The notes below the pieces were generated by a model. The model was not told where the DNA came from and ran no database searches. It was given only the letters and a program-made list of their open reading frames with translations. Shown one piece after another: positions 10,201 to 17,546 of a stretch of DNA of 64,000 nt; position 1 is the stretch's first letter, and the number at the start of each line of letters is the position of its first letter. This DNA is from JALORV01 sp035429805. Its GTDB lineage: Bacteria > Pseudomonadota > Gammaproteobacteria > Burkholderiales > Burkholderiaceae_F. Both the position numbers and the translations under genes were made by a program. Where the stretch lies: positions 47,263 through 111,262 of the forward strand of contig DAOMFL010000005.1 in NCBI GenBank assembly GCA_035429805.1, given 5' to 3'.

Positions 10201-10476
10201 GACCAGGAACGGCCCCAGCTTCGGGCTGGCCGCGAGCGGCGCCGGCGGCAGCAGCCATTCGGCAAGCAGGCTCGCCAGCAACGCCCCGGCCAGAATGCCG
10301 ACGCACCAGCGCAGCCACGCCGGCCGGGGCGCGGCGAGCACGGTGTCGATGGTAGGCGGCACACTCGCGGCGCCGCCGGCTGATGTCCCCTCTCTCATGC
10401 GGTCGTTCTGTTCTGCGTCATCCGCCGTCGCGGTCGCGCGCAAGTATGCGCGCAAGGTACACGCCAGCAAGGCCAT
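7267..10476 (-). CDS. Membrane PAS-PAS-PAS-PAS-GGDEF-EAL cyclic-di-GMP regulator
   Basis: A 1069-residue signalling protein. Two hydrophobic segments (about 55-75 and 88-110) anchor it; about four PAS modules follow. The last three each open with a related D/EW(Y/F)W-type motif, suggesting internal duplication. The diguanylate cyclase motif is GGDEL (about residue 711) instead of GGDEF, and no inhibitory RxxD site is visible just before it. The phosphodiesterase domain looks intact: EAL in GAEALIRW (about 840), SINMSG, EVTET, ALDDFGVGFSS, LKIDRSF and AEGIET. It may therefore act mainly as a c-di-GMP phosphodiesterase. Start is uncertain; an ATG at 10398 is an alternative. It runs directly into the aminotransferase gene. 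Confidence 0.9.
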   Translation of the reverse strand: MALLACTLRAYLRATATADDAEQNDRMREGTSAGGAASVPPTIDTVLAAPRPAWLRWCVGILAGALLASLLAEWLLPPAPLAASPKLGPFLVWTHRIVGLLLGLLLFVWIASAHGAQRRARARARLWEESIESMKVGVALWDADDVLIGCNAAYRALYSEIAGELVPGRRYRDLMTAYYDVAPPEVVDGRALPDFIADGERRRRSGSEVSEVVRHHRGRWLLMTDCRTASGGIISFRNDITEQKVIEHELSKRRRLIDDLAELTYDWFWRQDAEDRFVEFSATMENHVKVSQDSLLGVKREAMPGFEADPNQYAEYRARIAQRQPFPWFTYRARRGDGAPMWIAVTGKPIFDEKGVFQGYYGAGRDVTEREDMLAALRRSEERFRALTILATEWYWETDADLRVTSVRGEPARQERFAAWTLNRRFWEFDHVDPAFPVDWPALRERVARRESFRNFKLKLRDGDDIAYYELAGQPVIERGEFIGYRGLAWDVTERESLIARISDSEARFRALTELSSDWYWEMDETLRFTLLRQGARGSFGLGEDEVVGRHQWELPGELIQPSSWDEHRATLVAHRPFRDVMFRRWMPDGSLVYHLTSGDPVFDVEGRFRGYRGIGKNISEQIRAQERIERLATVDALTQLSNRQTFDERAGRLLATSYAESKRCALLFIDLDNFRLLNNGYGHRVGDEMLAIVASRMRDVVGEPHLLGRRGGDELVALLVDLQRPDAAVEVARRLIDAICEPARILGMEIAVTASVGISFFPQDGIDLDSLLNAADAAMYQAKDSGRRTYAFYTQTVARRVDLRLRLEQRLRKAVESRDFKLFFQPLVSLADGKMIGAEALIRWRDAELGDISPAEFIPIAEESGLIVGLGDWVLREACRARQEWRHLQLDVPPVSINMSGVQLRQLGCVEGLLEVLNAYEVAPSEIEIEVTETGLLDTSAVSRENLVRMRNAGVRLALDDFGVGFSSLAHLRDLPIHRLKIDRSFTVECMRDARTLTIVKAVIEMARSLGISVTAEGIETQAQQTWMQHLGCDAAQGYLFARPMPGDDFIKLFIDRRGAGRERSLMH

Positions 10477-10521
10477 CCGGTCGAGGGAGGTGCCCCGTCA
10501 ATCCGCGACTTGGCCGCGCCG

Positions 10522-12507
10522 TCAGACGTCGGCCTCGACTTCGTGGCCGTGTTCTTCGAGCCAGGCGCGGCGTGCCTGGCTCTCGGCCCGCCCCATCAGC
10601 ATCGTCAGCGTCGCCGCGGTCTGCTGCGCCGGGAGGTCGCCGAGGCCCACGCGCAGCATGCGCCGCGTATCCGGGTTCATCGTCGTCTCCCACAGCTGCT
10701 CGGGGCTCATCTCTCCGAGCCCCTTGAAGCGCGCGATGCTCCACGCCGACTCCTTGACGCCTTCGTCGCCGAGCTTTTCGAGCGTCGCATCGAGTTCGGC
10801 ATCGTCGAGACAGTAGATGCGCCGTGCCGGCCGCTTGCCCTGCGCACCGACGTCAACGCGGAACAGCGGCGGGCGTGCGACGAAGATGTGGCCGCGTTCG
10901 ACGAGCTGCGGAAAGTGCCTGAAAAAGAGCGTCAGCAGCAGCACTTGGATGTGCGAACCATCGACATCGGCATCCGCGAGGATGCCGATCTTGCCGTAGC
11001 GCAGTCCGTCGAGATTGACGACGTCGGCAGGACCGTGCGGGTCGACGCCGATCGCCACCGCGATGTCGTGCACTTCGGCATTGCCGAACAGGCGATCGCG
11101 CTCGACCTCCCAGGTATTGAGCACCTTGCCGCGCAACGGCAGGATCGCCTGGAACTCCTTGTCCCGCCCCATCTTGGCCGAGCCGCCCGCGGAATCCCCT
11201 TCGACGAGAAACAGCTCGTTGCGTGCCGTGTCGGTCGATTCGCAGTCGGTGAGCTTGCCCGGCAGGACTGCAACCGCCGATCCCTTCTTCTTCTCGACTC
11301 TCTGTCCCGCACGCGCCCGTGCCTGGGCCTGCCGGATCACGAGTTCGGCGAGCTGGCGGCCCTCGTTGGGATGCTGGTTCAGCCAGAACTCGAGCTGCGG
11401 CCGGACGAACGAAGACACCAGCCGCAGCGCATCGCGGCTGTTGAGCCGCTCCTTGATCTGGCCCTGGAACTGCGGATCGAGCACCTTCGCCGAGAGCACG
11501 AACGAGGCGCGCGCAAACACATCCTCGGGCAACAGCTTCACACCCTTCGGCAGCAGTCCATGCGCATCGACAAAGGCGCGCACGGCGTTGAACAGGCCGT
11601 CGCGCAGGCCCGCCTCGTGCGTGCCTCCGGCGGGCGTGGGAATCAGGTTGACATAGGACTCGCGCGTGACGGGGCCATCCTCGGTCCAGACCACGACCCA
11701 GCTCGCGCCCTCGCCTTCCGCATAGCTGTCGTCTTCAGCCGCCGCGAAGCCACTCGACTCGAACGGTGGCAGGTATGGCTCCGCGGCCAGGGACGCCAGC
11801 AGGTACTCGAGCAGGCCACCCTCGTAGTGCCAGCGCTGCGTCGCGCCAGACTTCTCGATCGTGAGGCTGACTTCGGTGCCGGGCAGCAGCACGGCCTTGC
11901 TGCGCAGCAGGCGCTCCAGTTCGTCGACCGGAACCTGCGGCGTGTCGAAGTACTTCGGATTCGGCCAGGCGCGCACCCGCGTCCCGCTCGCCTTTGGCGC
12001 CGCCTTCGCGGACTGCGACTTCAGCCGCTCGCTGACTTCACCGTCGGCGAAGACGATCGTGTGCACCTTGCCGTCGCGCCAGACCGTCACGTCGAGCTTC
12101 GACGACAGCGCGTTGGTCACCGAAACGCCGACACCGTGCAGGCCGCCGGCGAACGAGTACGCGCCGCCGGCACGCTTGTCGAACTTGCCGCCGGCATGCA
12201 GCCGGGTAAAGACGATCTCGACGACCGGCGCCTTCTCCTCCGGATGCAGGCCGACCGGAATGCCGCGGCCGTCGTCCTCGACGCTGACCGAGCCGTCCGC
12301 GTGCAGCGTGACGTCGATGTGGCGGCCGAAGCCCGCGAGGATCTCGTCCGAGGCGTTGTCGATGACTTCCTGGATGATGTGCAACGGGCTGTCGGTGCGC
12401 GTGTACATCCCCGGCCGCTGGCGCACGGGTTCGAGTCCCTTGAGGACGCGAATCGACGCTTCGCCGTAGTCAGCGGCGCGTCGCGAAGTAGGTGCCTTGC
12501 CTTGCAT
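10522..12507 (-). CDS. parE: DNA topoisomerase IV subunit B
   Basis: ATPase subunit of topoisomerase IV. The GHKL ATP-binding motif EVIDNASDEI is near residue 50, GLHGVGVSVTNALS follows, and the TOPRIM region EGDSAGGSAKMGRD with PLRGKVLNTW lies near residue 430. At 661 residues it lacks the long insertion found in many GyrB proteins, and with parC nearby ParE is the better name. The ATG at 12507 gives the conserved start; the 25 codons upstream that remain open are not conserved in type. The PAS/GGDEF/EAL gene begins 45 bases downstream on the same strand. Confidence 0.93.
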   Translation of the reverse strand: MQGKAPTSRRAADYGEASIRVLKGLEPVRQRPGMYTRTDSPLHIIQEVIDNASDEILAGFGRHIDVTLHADGSVSVEDDGRGIPVGLHPEEKAPVVEIVFTRLHAGGKFDKRAGGAYSFAGGLHGVGVSVTNALSSKLDVTVWRDGKVHTIVFADGEVSERLKSQSAKAAPKASGTRVRAWPNPKYFDTPQVPVDELERLLRSKAVLLPGTEVSLTIEKSGATQRWHYEGGLLEYLLASLAAEPYLPPFESSGFAAAEDDSYAEGEGASWVVVWTEDGPVTRESYVNLIPTPAGGTHEAGLRDGLFNAVRAFVDAHGLLPKGVKLLPEDVFARASFVLSAKVLDPQFQGQIKERLNSRDALRLVSSFVRPQLEFWLNQHPNEGRQLAELVIRQAQARARAGQRVEKKKGSAVAVLPGKLTDCESTDTARNELFLVEGDSAGGSAKMGRDKEFQAILPLRGKVLNTWEVERDRLFGNAEVHDIAVAIGVDPHGPADVVNLDGLRYGKIGILADADVDGSHIQVLLLTLFFRHFPQLVERGHIFVARPPLFRVDVGAQGKRPARRIYCLDDAELDATLEKLGDEGVKESAWSIARFKGLGEMSPEQLWETTMNPDTRRMLRVGLGDLPAQQTAATLTMLMGRAESQARRAWLEEHGHEVEADV

Positions 12508-12541
12508 TGCTGAAGTGCTGCCTGTAGTTGTCCCCAGACGC

Positions 12542-12550
12542 TGTGGAAAA
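12542..12550 (-). promoter_or_regulatory. Single DnaA-box-like site upstream of parE
   Basis: On the minus strand the sequence is TTTTCCACA, which matches the relaxed DnaA-box pattern TTWTNCACA. It lies about 35 bases before the parE start codon. It is a single site with no cluster, so it is not an origin; a role in timing parE expression would be speculation. Confidence 0.25.
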
Positions 12551-12695
12551 CATTGACGGTATGGCCCGCCAAGCCGCGTCAACGCTGGTTGGCGCCGGGC
12601 TGATCACGGATTGGGCAAACATGGTGTGCCCGCACCGGCACGACATATCGACTTCGCTCGTTCACCGGCGGCGGATTCTACGTGAGGCCGCTCGC

Positions 12696-12701
12696 TATAC
12701 T
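12696..12701 (+). promoter_or_regulatory. -10 element of the tRNA-Arg promoter
   Basis: TATACT ends 7 bases before the first base of the mature tRNA-Arg, so transcription should begin at or next to the tRNA 5' end. No good -35 hexamer is seen at 17 bases upstream, so the call rests on the -10 match and spacing. Confidence 0.5.
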
Positions 12702-12708
12702 GCGCGCG

Positions 12709-12780
12709 CTCCCCGTAGTTCAACGGATAGAACAAGTGCCTCCTAAGCGCTAGATCTGGGTTCAATTCCCGGCGGGGGGA
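12709..12780 (+). tRNA. tRNA-Arg (anticodon CCT)
   Basis: Folds into a full cloverleaf: 7-bp acceptor stem (12709-12715 with 12773-12779, including one G-U pair), D stem GTTC/GAAC, anticodon stem 12735-12739 with 12747-12751, anticodon CCT at 12742-12744, 4-base variable loop, T stem 12756-12760 with 12768-12772 and T loop TTCAATT. The discriminator is A at 12780. The 3' CCA is not encoded and must be added after transcription. It decodes AGG, a rare codon in a genome of this composition. Confidence 0.9.
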
Positions 12781-12790
12781 CGCCCGCGCA

Positions 12791-12818
12791 GGCTCTTCTC
12801 GCCTGCGCGAGAAGAGCC
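12791..12818 (+). terminator. Perfect 12-bp hairpin after tRNA-Arg
   Basis: GGCTCTTCTCGC (12791-12802) pairs perfectly with 12807-12818 around a CTGC loop; a further GCCCG/CGGGC pairing (12782-12786 with 12821-12825) extends the stem. There is no U-tract on the plus strand, so it may stop transcription poorly or protect and process the tRNA 3' end. It starts 11 bases after the tRNA. Confidence 0.5.
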
Positions 12819-12910
12819 CGCGGGCGCGTCGTGGCGCCTGCAAGCGCGACGAGCGCTGCCAGAGCATCCCGCGTCGCGAATGAGTCGCCTGTTTCCCCTC
12901 GCCCCCTTCC

Positions 12911-14011
12911 ATGCCCTCCTTCCAAGCCAACCTCGACACCGTCCTTCGCCTCGGCGGCACGGCGATCATTGTCATCGGCATCTTCATGGTGCTGCAGCCG
13001 TTCATCCCGGCGATGGTGTTCGCCGGCGTGCTGGCCATCGCCACCTGGCCGCTGTTCGAGCGCCTGAAGCGGTCGCTGGGCGGCAGCCCGACGCTGGCGG
13101 CCAGCGCGATGCTGGTGGCGATCCTCGTCCTCGTGATCATCCCCATCACGTTGCTGTCGGCCGCTGCCGCGGACAAGCTGCCGCTGGTCGGCGAGGTGAT
13201 CAAGGGCTGGACCAGGGACGGCCTGCACGCGCCCGAAGCGCTGAAGACAATCCCGGTGATCGGCGAGCGCATCTACGGCGAACTCGCGTCGCTGCTGGCC
13301 GACAAGGAGCAGCTGACGGCACTGCTGCAGCGGGCGATCGAACCCGCCGGCAAACTGTCGATCGCCTTCGTGCGGGTGCTCGGTGATGGCATCCTGCAGA
13401 TGCTGCTGGTCACGTTCGTCGTGTTCTTCTACTACCGCGACGGCGACCGCATCGTCAGCGTTCTGCGACGCGCCTCGGAACGCCTGTCCGGGCGACTGAG
13501 CACCGAGGTGATCACGATAGTAACCGGCACGACCCGCAGTGTCTTCATCGGCATCGTCGGCACCGCAGCGGCTCAGGGCATCGTCGCGCTGATCGGATTC
13601 CTGATTGCCGGCGTGCCCGGCGCGTTCATGCTCGGCGTGGCGACCTTCCTCCTGTCGGTCGTTCCGATGGGCCCGGTGCTGATCTGGGGCACGGCCGCCA
13701 TCTGGCTCTACCTGAAGGGCGAAACCGGCTGGGCCATTTTCATGGCGGTCTGGGGCACGGTCGTCATCAGCAGCATCGACAACTTCGTCAAGCCGATTTT
13801 GATCGCCCGCGGGTCCACGTTGTCGCTCGGCATGATCTTCCTCGGCGTGCTCGGTGGCGTCGTAGCCTTTGGCTTCATCGGCGTGATCCTCGGGCCGGTG
13901 CTGCTCGCCCTCGGGCTCGCGCTCGGACGCGCCTGGATGAGCGCGCCGGAACTGCGCGGCAAGGACGAGGCGCCTGCCGAGGCGGCAACGCCGGACACGC
14001 GCGACGCCTAG
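12911..14011 (+). CDS. AI-2E family (PerM/YdiK-like) membrane transporter
   Basis: Inner-membrane protein of 366 residues with about seven or eight hydrophobic segments and the conserved late-domain pattern seen in the UPF0118/AI-2E exporter family, including GVPGAFMLGVATFLLS, a VPMGP turn and SSIDNFVKPILIARG near residue 285-300. Members export autoinducer-2 or act in ion/osmotic export; substrate here is unknown. No clear Shine-Dalgarno precedes the ATG. Its stop TAG overlaps the stop of the convergent oligoribonuclease gene in the sequence CTAG. Confidence 0.85.
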   Translation: MPSFQANLDTVLRLGGTAIIVIGIFMVLQPFIPAMVFAGVLAIATWPLFERLKRSLGGSPTLAASAMLVAILVLVIIPITLLSAAAADKLPLVGEVIKGWTRDGLHAPEALKTIPVIGERIYGELASLLADKEQLTALLQRAIEPAGKLSIAFVRVLGDGILQMLLVTFVVFFYYRDGDRIVSVLRRASERLSGRLSTEVITIVTGTTRSVFIGIVGTAAAQGIVALIGFLIAGVPGAFMLGVATFLLSVVPMGPVLIWGTAAIWLYLKGETGWAIFMAVWGTVVISSIDNFVKPILIARGSTLSLGMIFLGVLGGVVAFGFIGVILGPVLLALGLALGRAWMSAPELRGKDEAPAEAATPDTRDA

Positions 14012-14598
14012 GCGCCCGTGGCACGCAGCCAGTGCGTGCGGTAGTGCCTGAGTTCGCCGATCGACTCGTAGATGTCGGCCAGGGCCTCGTGCCGGCTTTT
14101 CTTCTCGAAGGAGCGGTAGACCGCCGGATTCCATCGCCGCGCAAGCTCCTTCAGCGTGCTCACATCGAGATTGCGGTAGTGAAAGCACGCCTCGAGCCGC
14201 GGCATCCAGCGCGCCATGAAACGCCGGTCCTGGCAGATCGAATTGCCGCACATCGGCGACTTCCCGGCCGGCACGTGCGTCAGCATGAAGTCGATCAGCA
14301 CGTCGCTCGCCTGCTCTTCGTCGAGACTGGACGCGCGGACTCGGTCGGTCAGCCCCGAGCGCCCGTGCGTGGCCGTGTTCCAGGCGTCCATGCCGAGCAG
14401 CACTCGCTCCGGCTGTCGCACGACGAGCACCGGCCCCTCGGCAATCACTTCGAGGTCGGCGTCGGTGATGACCATGGCGACCTCGATGACCCGGTCGGAG
14501 TCCGGGTTGAGTCCGGTCATTTCCATGTCGATCCAGACGAGGTTGTTTTCGCCGTATCGAGGTCCGCGAGCTGCGGCGTCCGAGGGGGGCTGTGACAT
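14008..14598 (-). CDS. orn: Oligoribonuclease (DEDDh 3'-5' exoribonuclease)
   Basis: Degrades RNA dinucleotides and pGpG in the cytoplasm, completing both RNA turnover and c-di-GMP breakdown. The 196-residue product has DEDDh Exo I residues in VWIDMEMTGL (Asp24, Glu26), Exo II in SPMCGNSICQDRRF with the catalytic Asp, and the Exo III His/Asp in HEALADIYESI. The chosen ATG at 14598 gives the conserved short N-terminus; the upstream open frame crosses the start of the divergent protease gene. The 3' end overlaps the transporter gene by 4 bases. Confidence 0.94.
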   Translation of the reverse strand: MSQPPSDAAARGPRYGENNLVWIDMEMTGLNPDSDRVIEVAMVITDADLEVIAEGPVLVVRQPERVLLGMDAWNTATHGRSGLTDRVRASSLDEEQASDVLIDFMLTHVPAGKSPMCGNSICQDRRFMARWMPRLEACFHYRNLDVSTLKELARRWNPAVYRSFEKKSRHEALADIYESIGELRHYRTHWLRATGA

Positions 14599-14723
14599 AA
14601 TTTTGCAATTGCTCGATCGAGGCGCAGCGATCGAATGGGAGGGCGCGCGATTGTCGCACGGCAAGCCGCGCGCCCTGGAATTTCCGGGCTGCCCACAGAT
14701 CCGGACGATCGGCCGCTTCGCAA

Positions 14724-15986
14724 ATGTCGCAGATCCTCTCGCTTGCCTTCGTAGGTTTCCTGCTCCTGATGGTCGGGCTGAAATACTGGCTCGCGTGGCG
14801 GCAGGTGCGTCACGTCTCGCGCCATGCCGACTCAGTGCCCCGGCAGTTCGCCGGTCGCGTTCCGCTGGAGGCACATCGCAAGGCGGCCTCCTACACGATC
14901 GCCCGCACCCGTCTCGCGCTGGTCGAGACCGCGGTCGGCGCGGCAGTGCTGATCGTGCTGACGCTGCTCGGTGGGCTGCAGTCGCTCGCTGACGCGCTGC
15001 GTGCCGCCGCTGGCACCGGTTTCGCCTTCCAGCTGCTGTTCGTCATCTCGGTCGCCATCCTGCTCGGGCTGATCGACCTGCCGTTTTCCTGGGTACGCCA
15101 GTTCCGCGTCGAGGCGCACTACGGCTTCAATCGCATGACGCCCAGGCTCTGGTTCGCCGACCTCGCCAAGTCGTTCGTGCTCGCTGCCTTGCTCGGCGTG
15201 CCGCTGCTCGCCGCCGTGGTCGCGCTGATGCGCGGCGCCGGAGAGCTGTGGTGGATCTACGCCTGGCTGCTCTGGGTGGGATTCAATGCGCTGGTGCTGG
15301 TCATCTACCCGACCGTGATCGCCCCGCTCTTCAACCGGTTCGAGCCGCTGAAGGATTCGGCCCTGGCCCAGCGCATCGGTGAGCTGCTCTCGCGCACCGG
15401 GTTTTCCAGCAAGGGCGTTTTCGTGATGGACGGTTCGCGCCGCTCTGCGCACGGCAACGCCTATTTCACGGGTCTCGGGCGCGCCAAGCGCATCGTCTTC
15501 TTCGACACGCTGGTGGATCGCCTGCAGCCATCCGAGATCGAGGCCGTGCTGGCGCACGAGCTGGGCCATTTCAAGCTGAAGCACATCGCCAAGCGCATGG
15601 CGTTCTCGTTCGTCGCCAGTCTCGTGTTCCTCGCACTGCTTGGATGGCTGGTCGACCAGTCGTGGTTTTATACCGGTCTCGGCGTCACGCCCTCGCTCGA
15701 TGGAGGCAACGAAGGAATCGCGCTGGTGCTGTTCGTGCTCGTGCTTCCGGTCTTCACTTTCGTCTTTGCGCCGCTCGCAAGCTACCTGTCGCGCCGCCAT
15801 GAATTCGAGGCCGACGCGTTCGCTGCCCGCCACGCGTCCGCGGACGACCTCGTCAATGCACTGGTCAAGCTGTACGAAGACAATGCAGCGACGCTGACGC
15901 CGGATCCGATCCACTCGGCGTTCTACGATTCGCACCCGCCGGCCTCGCTGCGGGTCGCGCGACTGGCCGCGGCCGCCGCCACCTGA
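14724..15986 (+). CDS. M48 family metallopeptidase (Ste24-like)
   Basis: Membrane zinc protease of 420 residues resembling CAAX prenyl protease 1/Ste24. Several N-terminal transmembrane segments precede the zinc motif LAHELGHFKLKH (HELGH at about 278-282); the third ligand is the Glu in EFEADAFAARH near 362. RRSAHGNAYFTGLGRAKRIVFFD is the typical conserved strand before the active site. In bacteria such proteins are thought to act in membrane-protein quality control, since prenylation is absent. It is divergent from orn and followed after 5 bases by the pterin dehydratase gene, so the two probably form an operon with rsgA. Confidence 0.9.
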   Translation: MSQILSLAFVGFLLLMVGLKYWLAWRQVRHVSRHADSVPRQFAGRVPLEAHRKAASYTIARTRLALVETAVGAAVLIVLTLLGGLQSLADALRAAAGTGFAFQLLFVISVAILLGLIDLPFSWVRQFRVEAHYGFNRMTPRLWFADLAKSFVLAALLGVPLLAAVVALMRGAGELWWIYAWLLWVGFNALVLVIYPTVIAPLFNRFEPLKDSALAQRIGELLSRTGFSSKGVFVMDGSRRSAHGNAYFTGLGRAKRIVFFDTLVDRLQPSEIEAVLAHELGHFKLKHIAKRMAFSFVASLVFLALLGWLVDQSWFYTGLGVTPSLDGGNEGIALVLFVLVLPVFTFVFAPLASYLSRRHEFEADAFAARHASADDLVNALVKLYEDNAATLTPDPIHSAFYDSHPPASLRVARLAAAAAT

Positions 15987-15991
15987 CGCAA

Positions 15992-16339
15992 GTGACGCGC
16001 GCCGAACTGCTGGTTCGCCACTGCCGTCATCTCGACGCGTCGGCCGCGCTCGACAGCGCGGCGCTCGGGGCGCAGCTGGCGGAACTGCCGGGGTGGCGCG
16101 TCGAAAGCGGGGCTATTGCGCGCACCTTCGCCTTTGCCGACTATTACGAGACGCTGGCGTTCGTCAATGCGCTGGCCTTCATCGTGCATCGCGAAGATCA
16201 CCATCCGGACCTGGATGTCCGCTACGACCGCTGCACCGTCCGCTTCTCGACGCATTCTGCAGGCGGCATCACCGAGAACGACTTCATCTGCGCGGCGAAG
16301 GCCGACGCCGTCTTCGAATACCGTTACGGCAGCGCATGA
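15992..16339 (+). CDS. phhB: 4a-hydroxytetrahydrobiopterin dehydratase (PCD)
   Basis: Dehydrates 4a-hydroxytetrahydropterin, recycling the cofactor of phenylalanine hydroxylase; some members serve in molybdopterin metabolism instead. The 115-residue protein has the signature HREDHHPDLDVRYDR with the three conserved His near 68-72 and a downstream His/Asp in FSTHSAGGITENDF. Start is a GTG 5 bases after the protease stop. Its TGA overlaps the ATG of rsgA (ATGA). No phenylalanine hydroxylase gene lies in the window. Confidence 0.9.
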   Translation: MTRAELLVRHCRHLDASAALDSAALGAQLAELPGWRVESGAIARTFAFADYYETLAFVNALAFIVHREDHHPDLDVRYDRCTVRFSTHSAGGITENDFICAAKADAVFEYRYGSA

Positions 16340-17244
16340 GCAGATCCGCGCGCAGCGACCCGACCCGGTTCGCCGCGCGCGTCATCGCCACCTTCGGCCG
16401 CACCTCCCTGCTCGAGTCCGACGACAGCAGCACCTGGTCGGCCGTGCGCCGCGGTCGCCGCAGCGACCTCGTCGTCGGTGACGAAGTCATTGCGACCGCA
16501 GCCGGCCCCGGTCAGGCCGCAGTCGAATCCATCGAGCCGCGCCGCACGCTGCTTTACCGCTCGGACGCCTTCCGCACGAAGGAACTTGCCGCCAACGTCG
16601 ACTGCGTGCTGATCGTCTTCGCGTCGCGCCCGACGTTCAACCCGTGGTTCCTGTGGAAGGCGCTGGTTGCCGCAAGGGCATCCGGGATCGAGGCCATCCT
16701 CGTACGTAACAAGACCGACCTCGACGAAGGCGCCGCCGCCGCACAGGCTGCGCTGGATCAGGCCGGCTCGCTCGGCTGGCGCACGCTGGCGGTGTCGGCG
16801 CGCACGCAGCCCGAGTCGACGCGAGCGGCGCTGCTGGAAGTCGTGCACGAACGCAATGCGCTGCTCGTGGGCCAGTCCGGCATGGGCAAGTCGACACTGC
16901 TCAACCTGCTGGTGCCGCAGGCGCAGGCACGCACGCGCGAGTATTCGGAGCGCCTCGACCTCGGAAAACAGACGACCACCGCTGCGCGCTGGTTTCGCCT
17001 CGCGGGCGGCGGCGCCATCGTCGACACGCCGGGGTTCCAGGAGTTCGGACTGGCGCATCTCTCACCGGCGCAGCTGCTTGCCGGGTTTCCCGACTTCGAA
17101 CCGCATCTGGGCCGCTGTCGATTCATCGACTGCCGTCACCTGGCAGAACCGGACTGCGCAATCCGTCGTGCCGTCGATGCCGGCGCCATCGCGCGGGACC
17201 GCTACGCGTTTTACGAAGCACTGGTCGAGACGCGGACACGATGA
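16336..17244 (+). CDS. rsgA: Ribosome small-subunit biogenesis GTPase RsgA
   Basis: Circularly permuted GTPase that checks late 30S assembly. Motifs come in the permuted order: G4 RNKTDL (about 120), G1 GQSGMGKST (about 178-186), G3 DTPGF (about 232). The C-terminal zinc knuckle is CRFIDCRHLAEPDC. An OB-fold precedes the G domain. The ATG at 16336 overlaps the phhB stop, and the downstream DUF2007 gene starts within the rsgA stop, so the three are translationally coupled. The frame is open upstream inside phhB but without homologous residues. 302 residues. Confidence 0.94.
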   Translation: MSRSARSDPTRFAARVIATFGRTSLLESDDSSTWSAVRRGRRSDLVVGDEVIATAAGPGQAAVESIEPRRTLLYRSDAFRTKELAANVDCVLIVFASRPTFNPWFLWKALVAARASGIEAILVRNKTDLDEGAAAAQAALDQAGSLGWRTLAVSARTQPESTRAALLEVVHERNALLVGQSGMGKSTLLNLLVPQAQARTREYSERLDLGKQTTTAARWFRLAGGGAIVDTPGFQEFGLAHLSPAQLLAGFPDFEPHLGRCRFIDCRHLAEPDCAIRRAVDAGAIARDRYAFYEALVETRTR

Positions 17245-17546
17245 AACTGCTGGCGCGCGCCGATCATCTGGTGCAGGCCACCATCTGGGCCGAGTCACTG
17301 CGCGCAGCCGGCATCCGCTGCCAGTTGCGCAACACGACCCTGTCGGGGGCAGTCGGCGAGATTCCGTTTCTCGAGTGCGCGCCGCAGTTGTGGATCGAGC
17401 ATGACGCCGACGAGACGCGTGCCCGCGAGATCCTGCAGCAGCTGCTCCATCCGGAGCAGGGACCGCAGTGGCGATGCGCCCGCTGTGGTGAGTGGTCGGA
17501 GCCGCAGTTCGGCGCCTGCTGGCAGTGCGGCGCGGCCCGGCCCTAG
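17241..17546 (+). CDS. DUF2007 protein with C-terminal zinc ribbon
   Basis: A 101-residue protein. The first 65 residues match the DUF2007 (putative signal-transducing) fold: MKLLARADHLVQATIW and AGIRCQLRN are typical. The C-terminus has CARCGEW and CWQCGAA, a four-cysteine rubredoxin-like zinc ribbon. Function unknown. Its ATG overlaps the rsgA stop (ATGA), and its TAG overlaps the convergent CobD-like gene stop in CTAG. Its recurrent position after rsgA would suggest a ribosome or RNA link, but that is inference. Confidence 0.8.
   Translation: MKLLARADHLVQATIWAESLRAAGIRCQLRNTTLSGAVGEIPFLECAPQLWIEHDADETRAREILQQLLHPEQGPQWRCARCGEWSEPQFGACWQCGAARP

Noticed and set aside
12542..12550. Replication origin near parE
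   Set aside because: Only one DnaA-box-like site, no AT-rich unwinding region and no dnaA, dnaN or gyrB.
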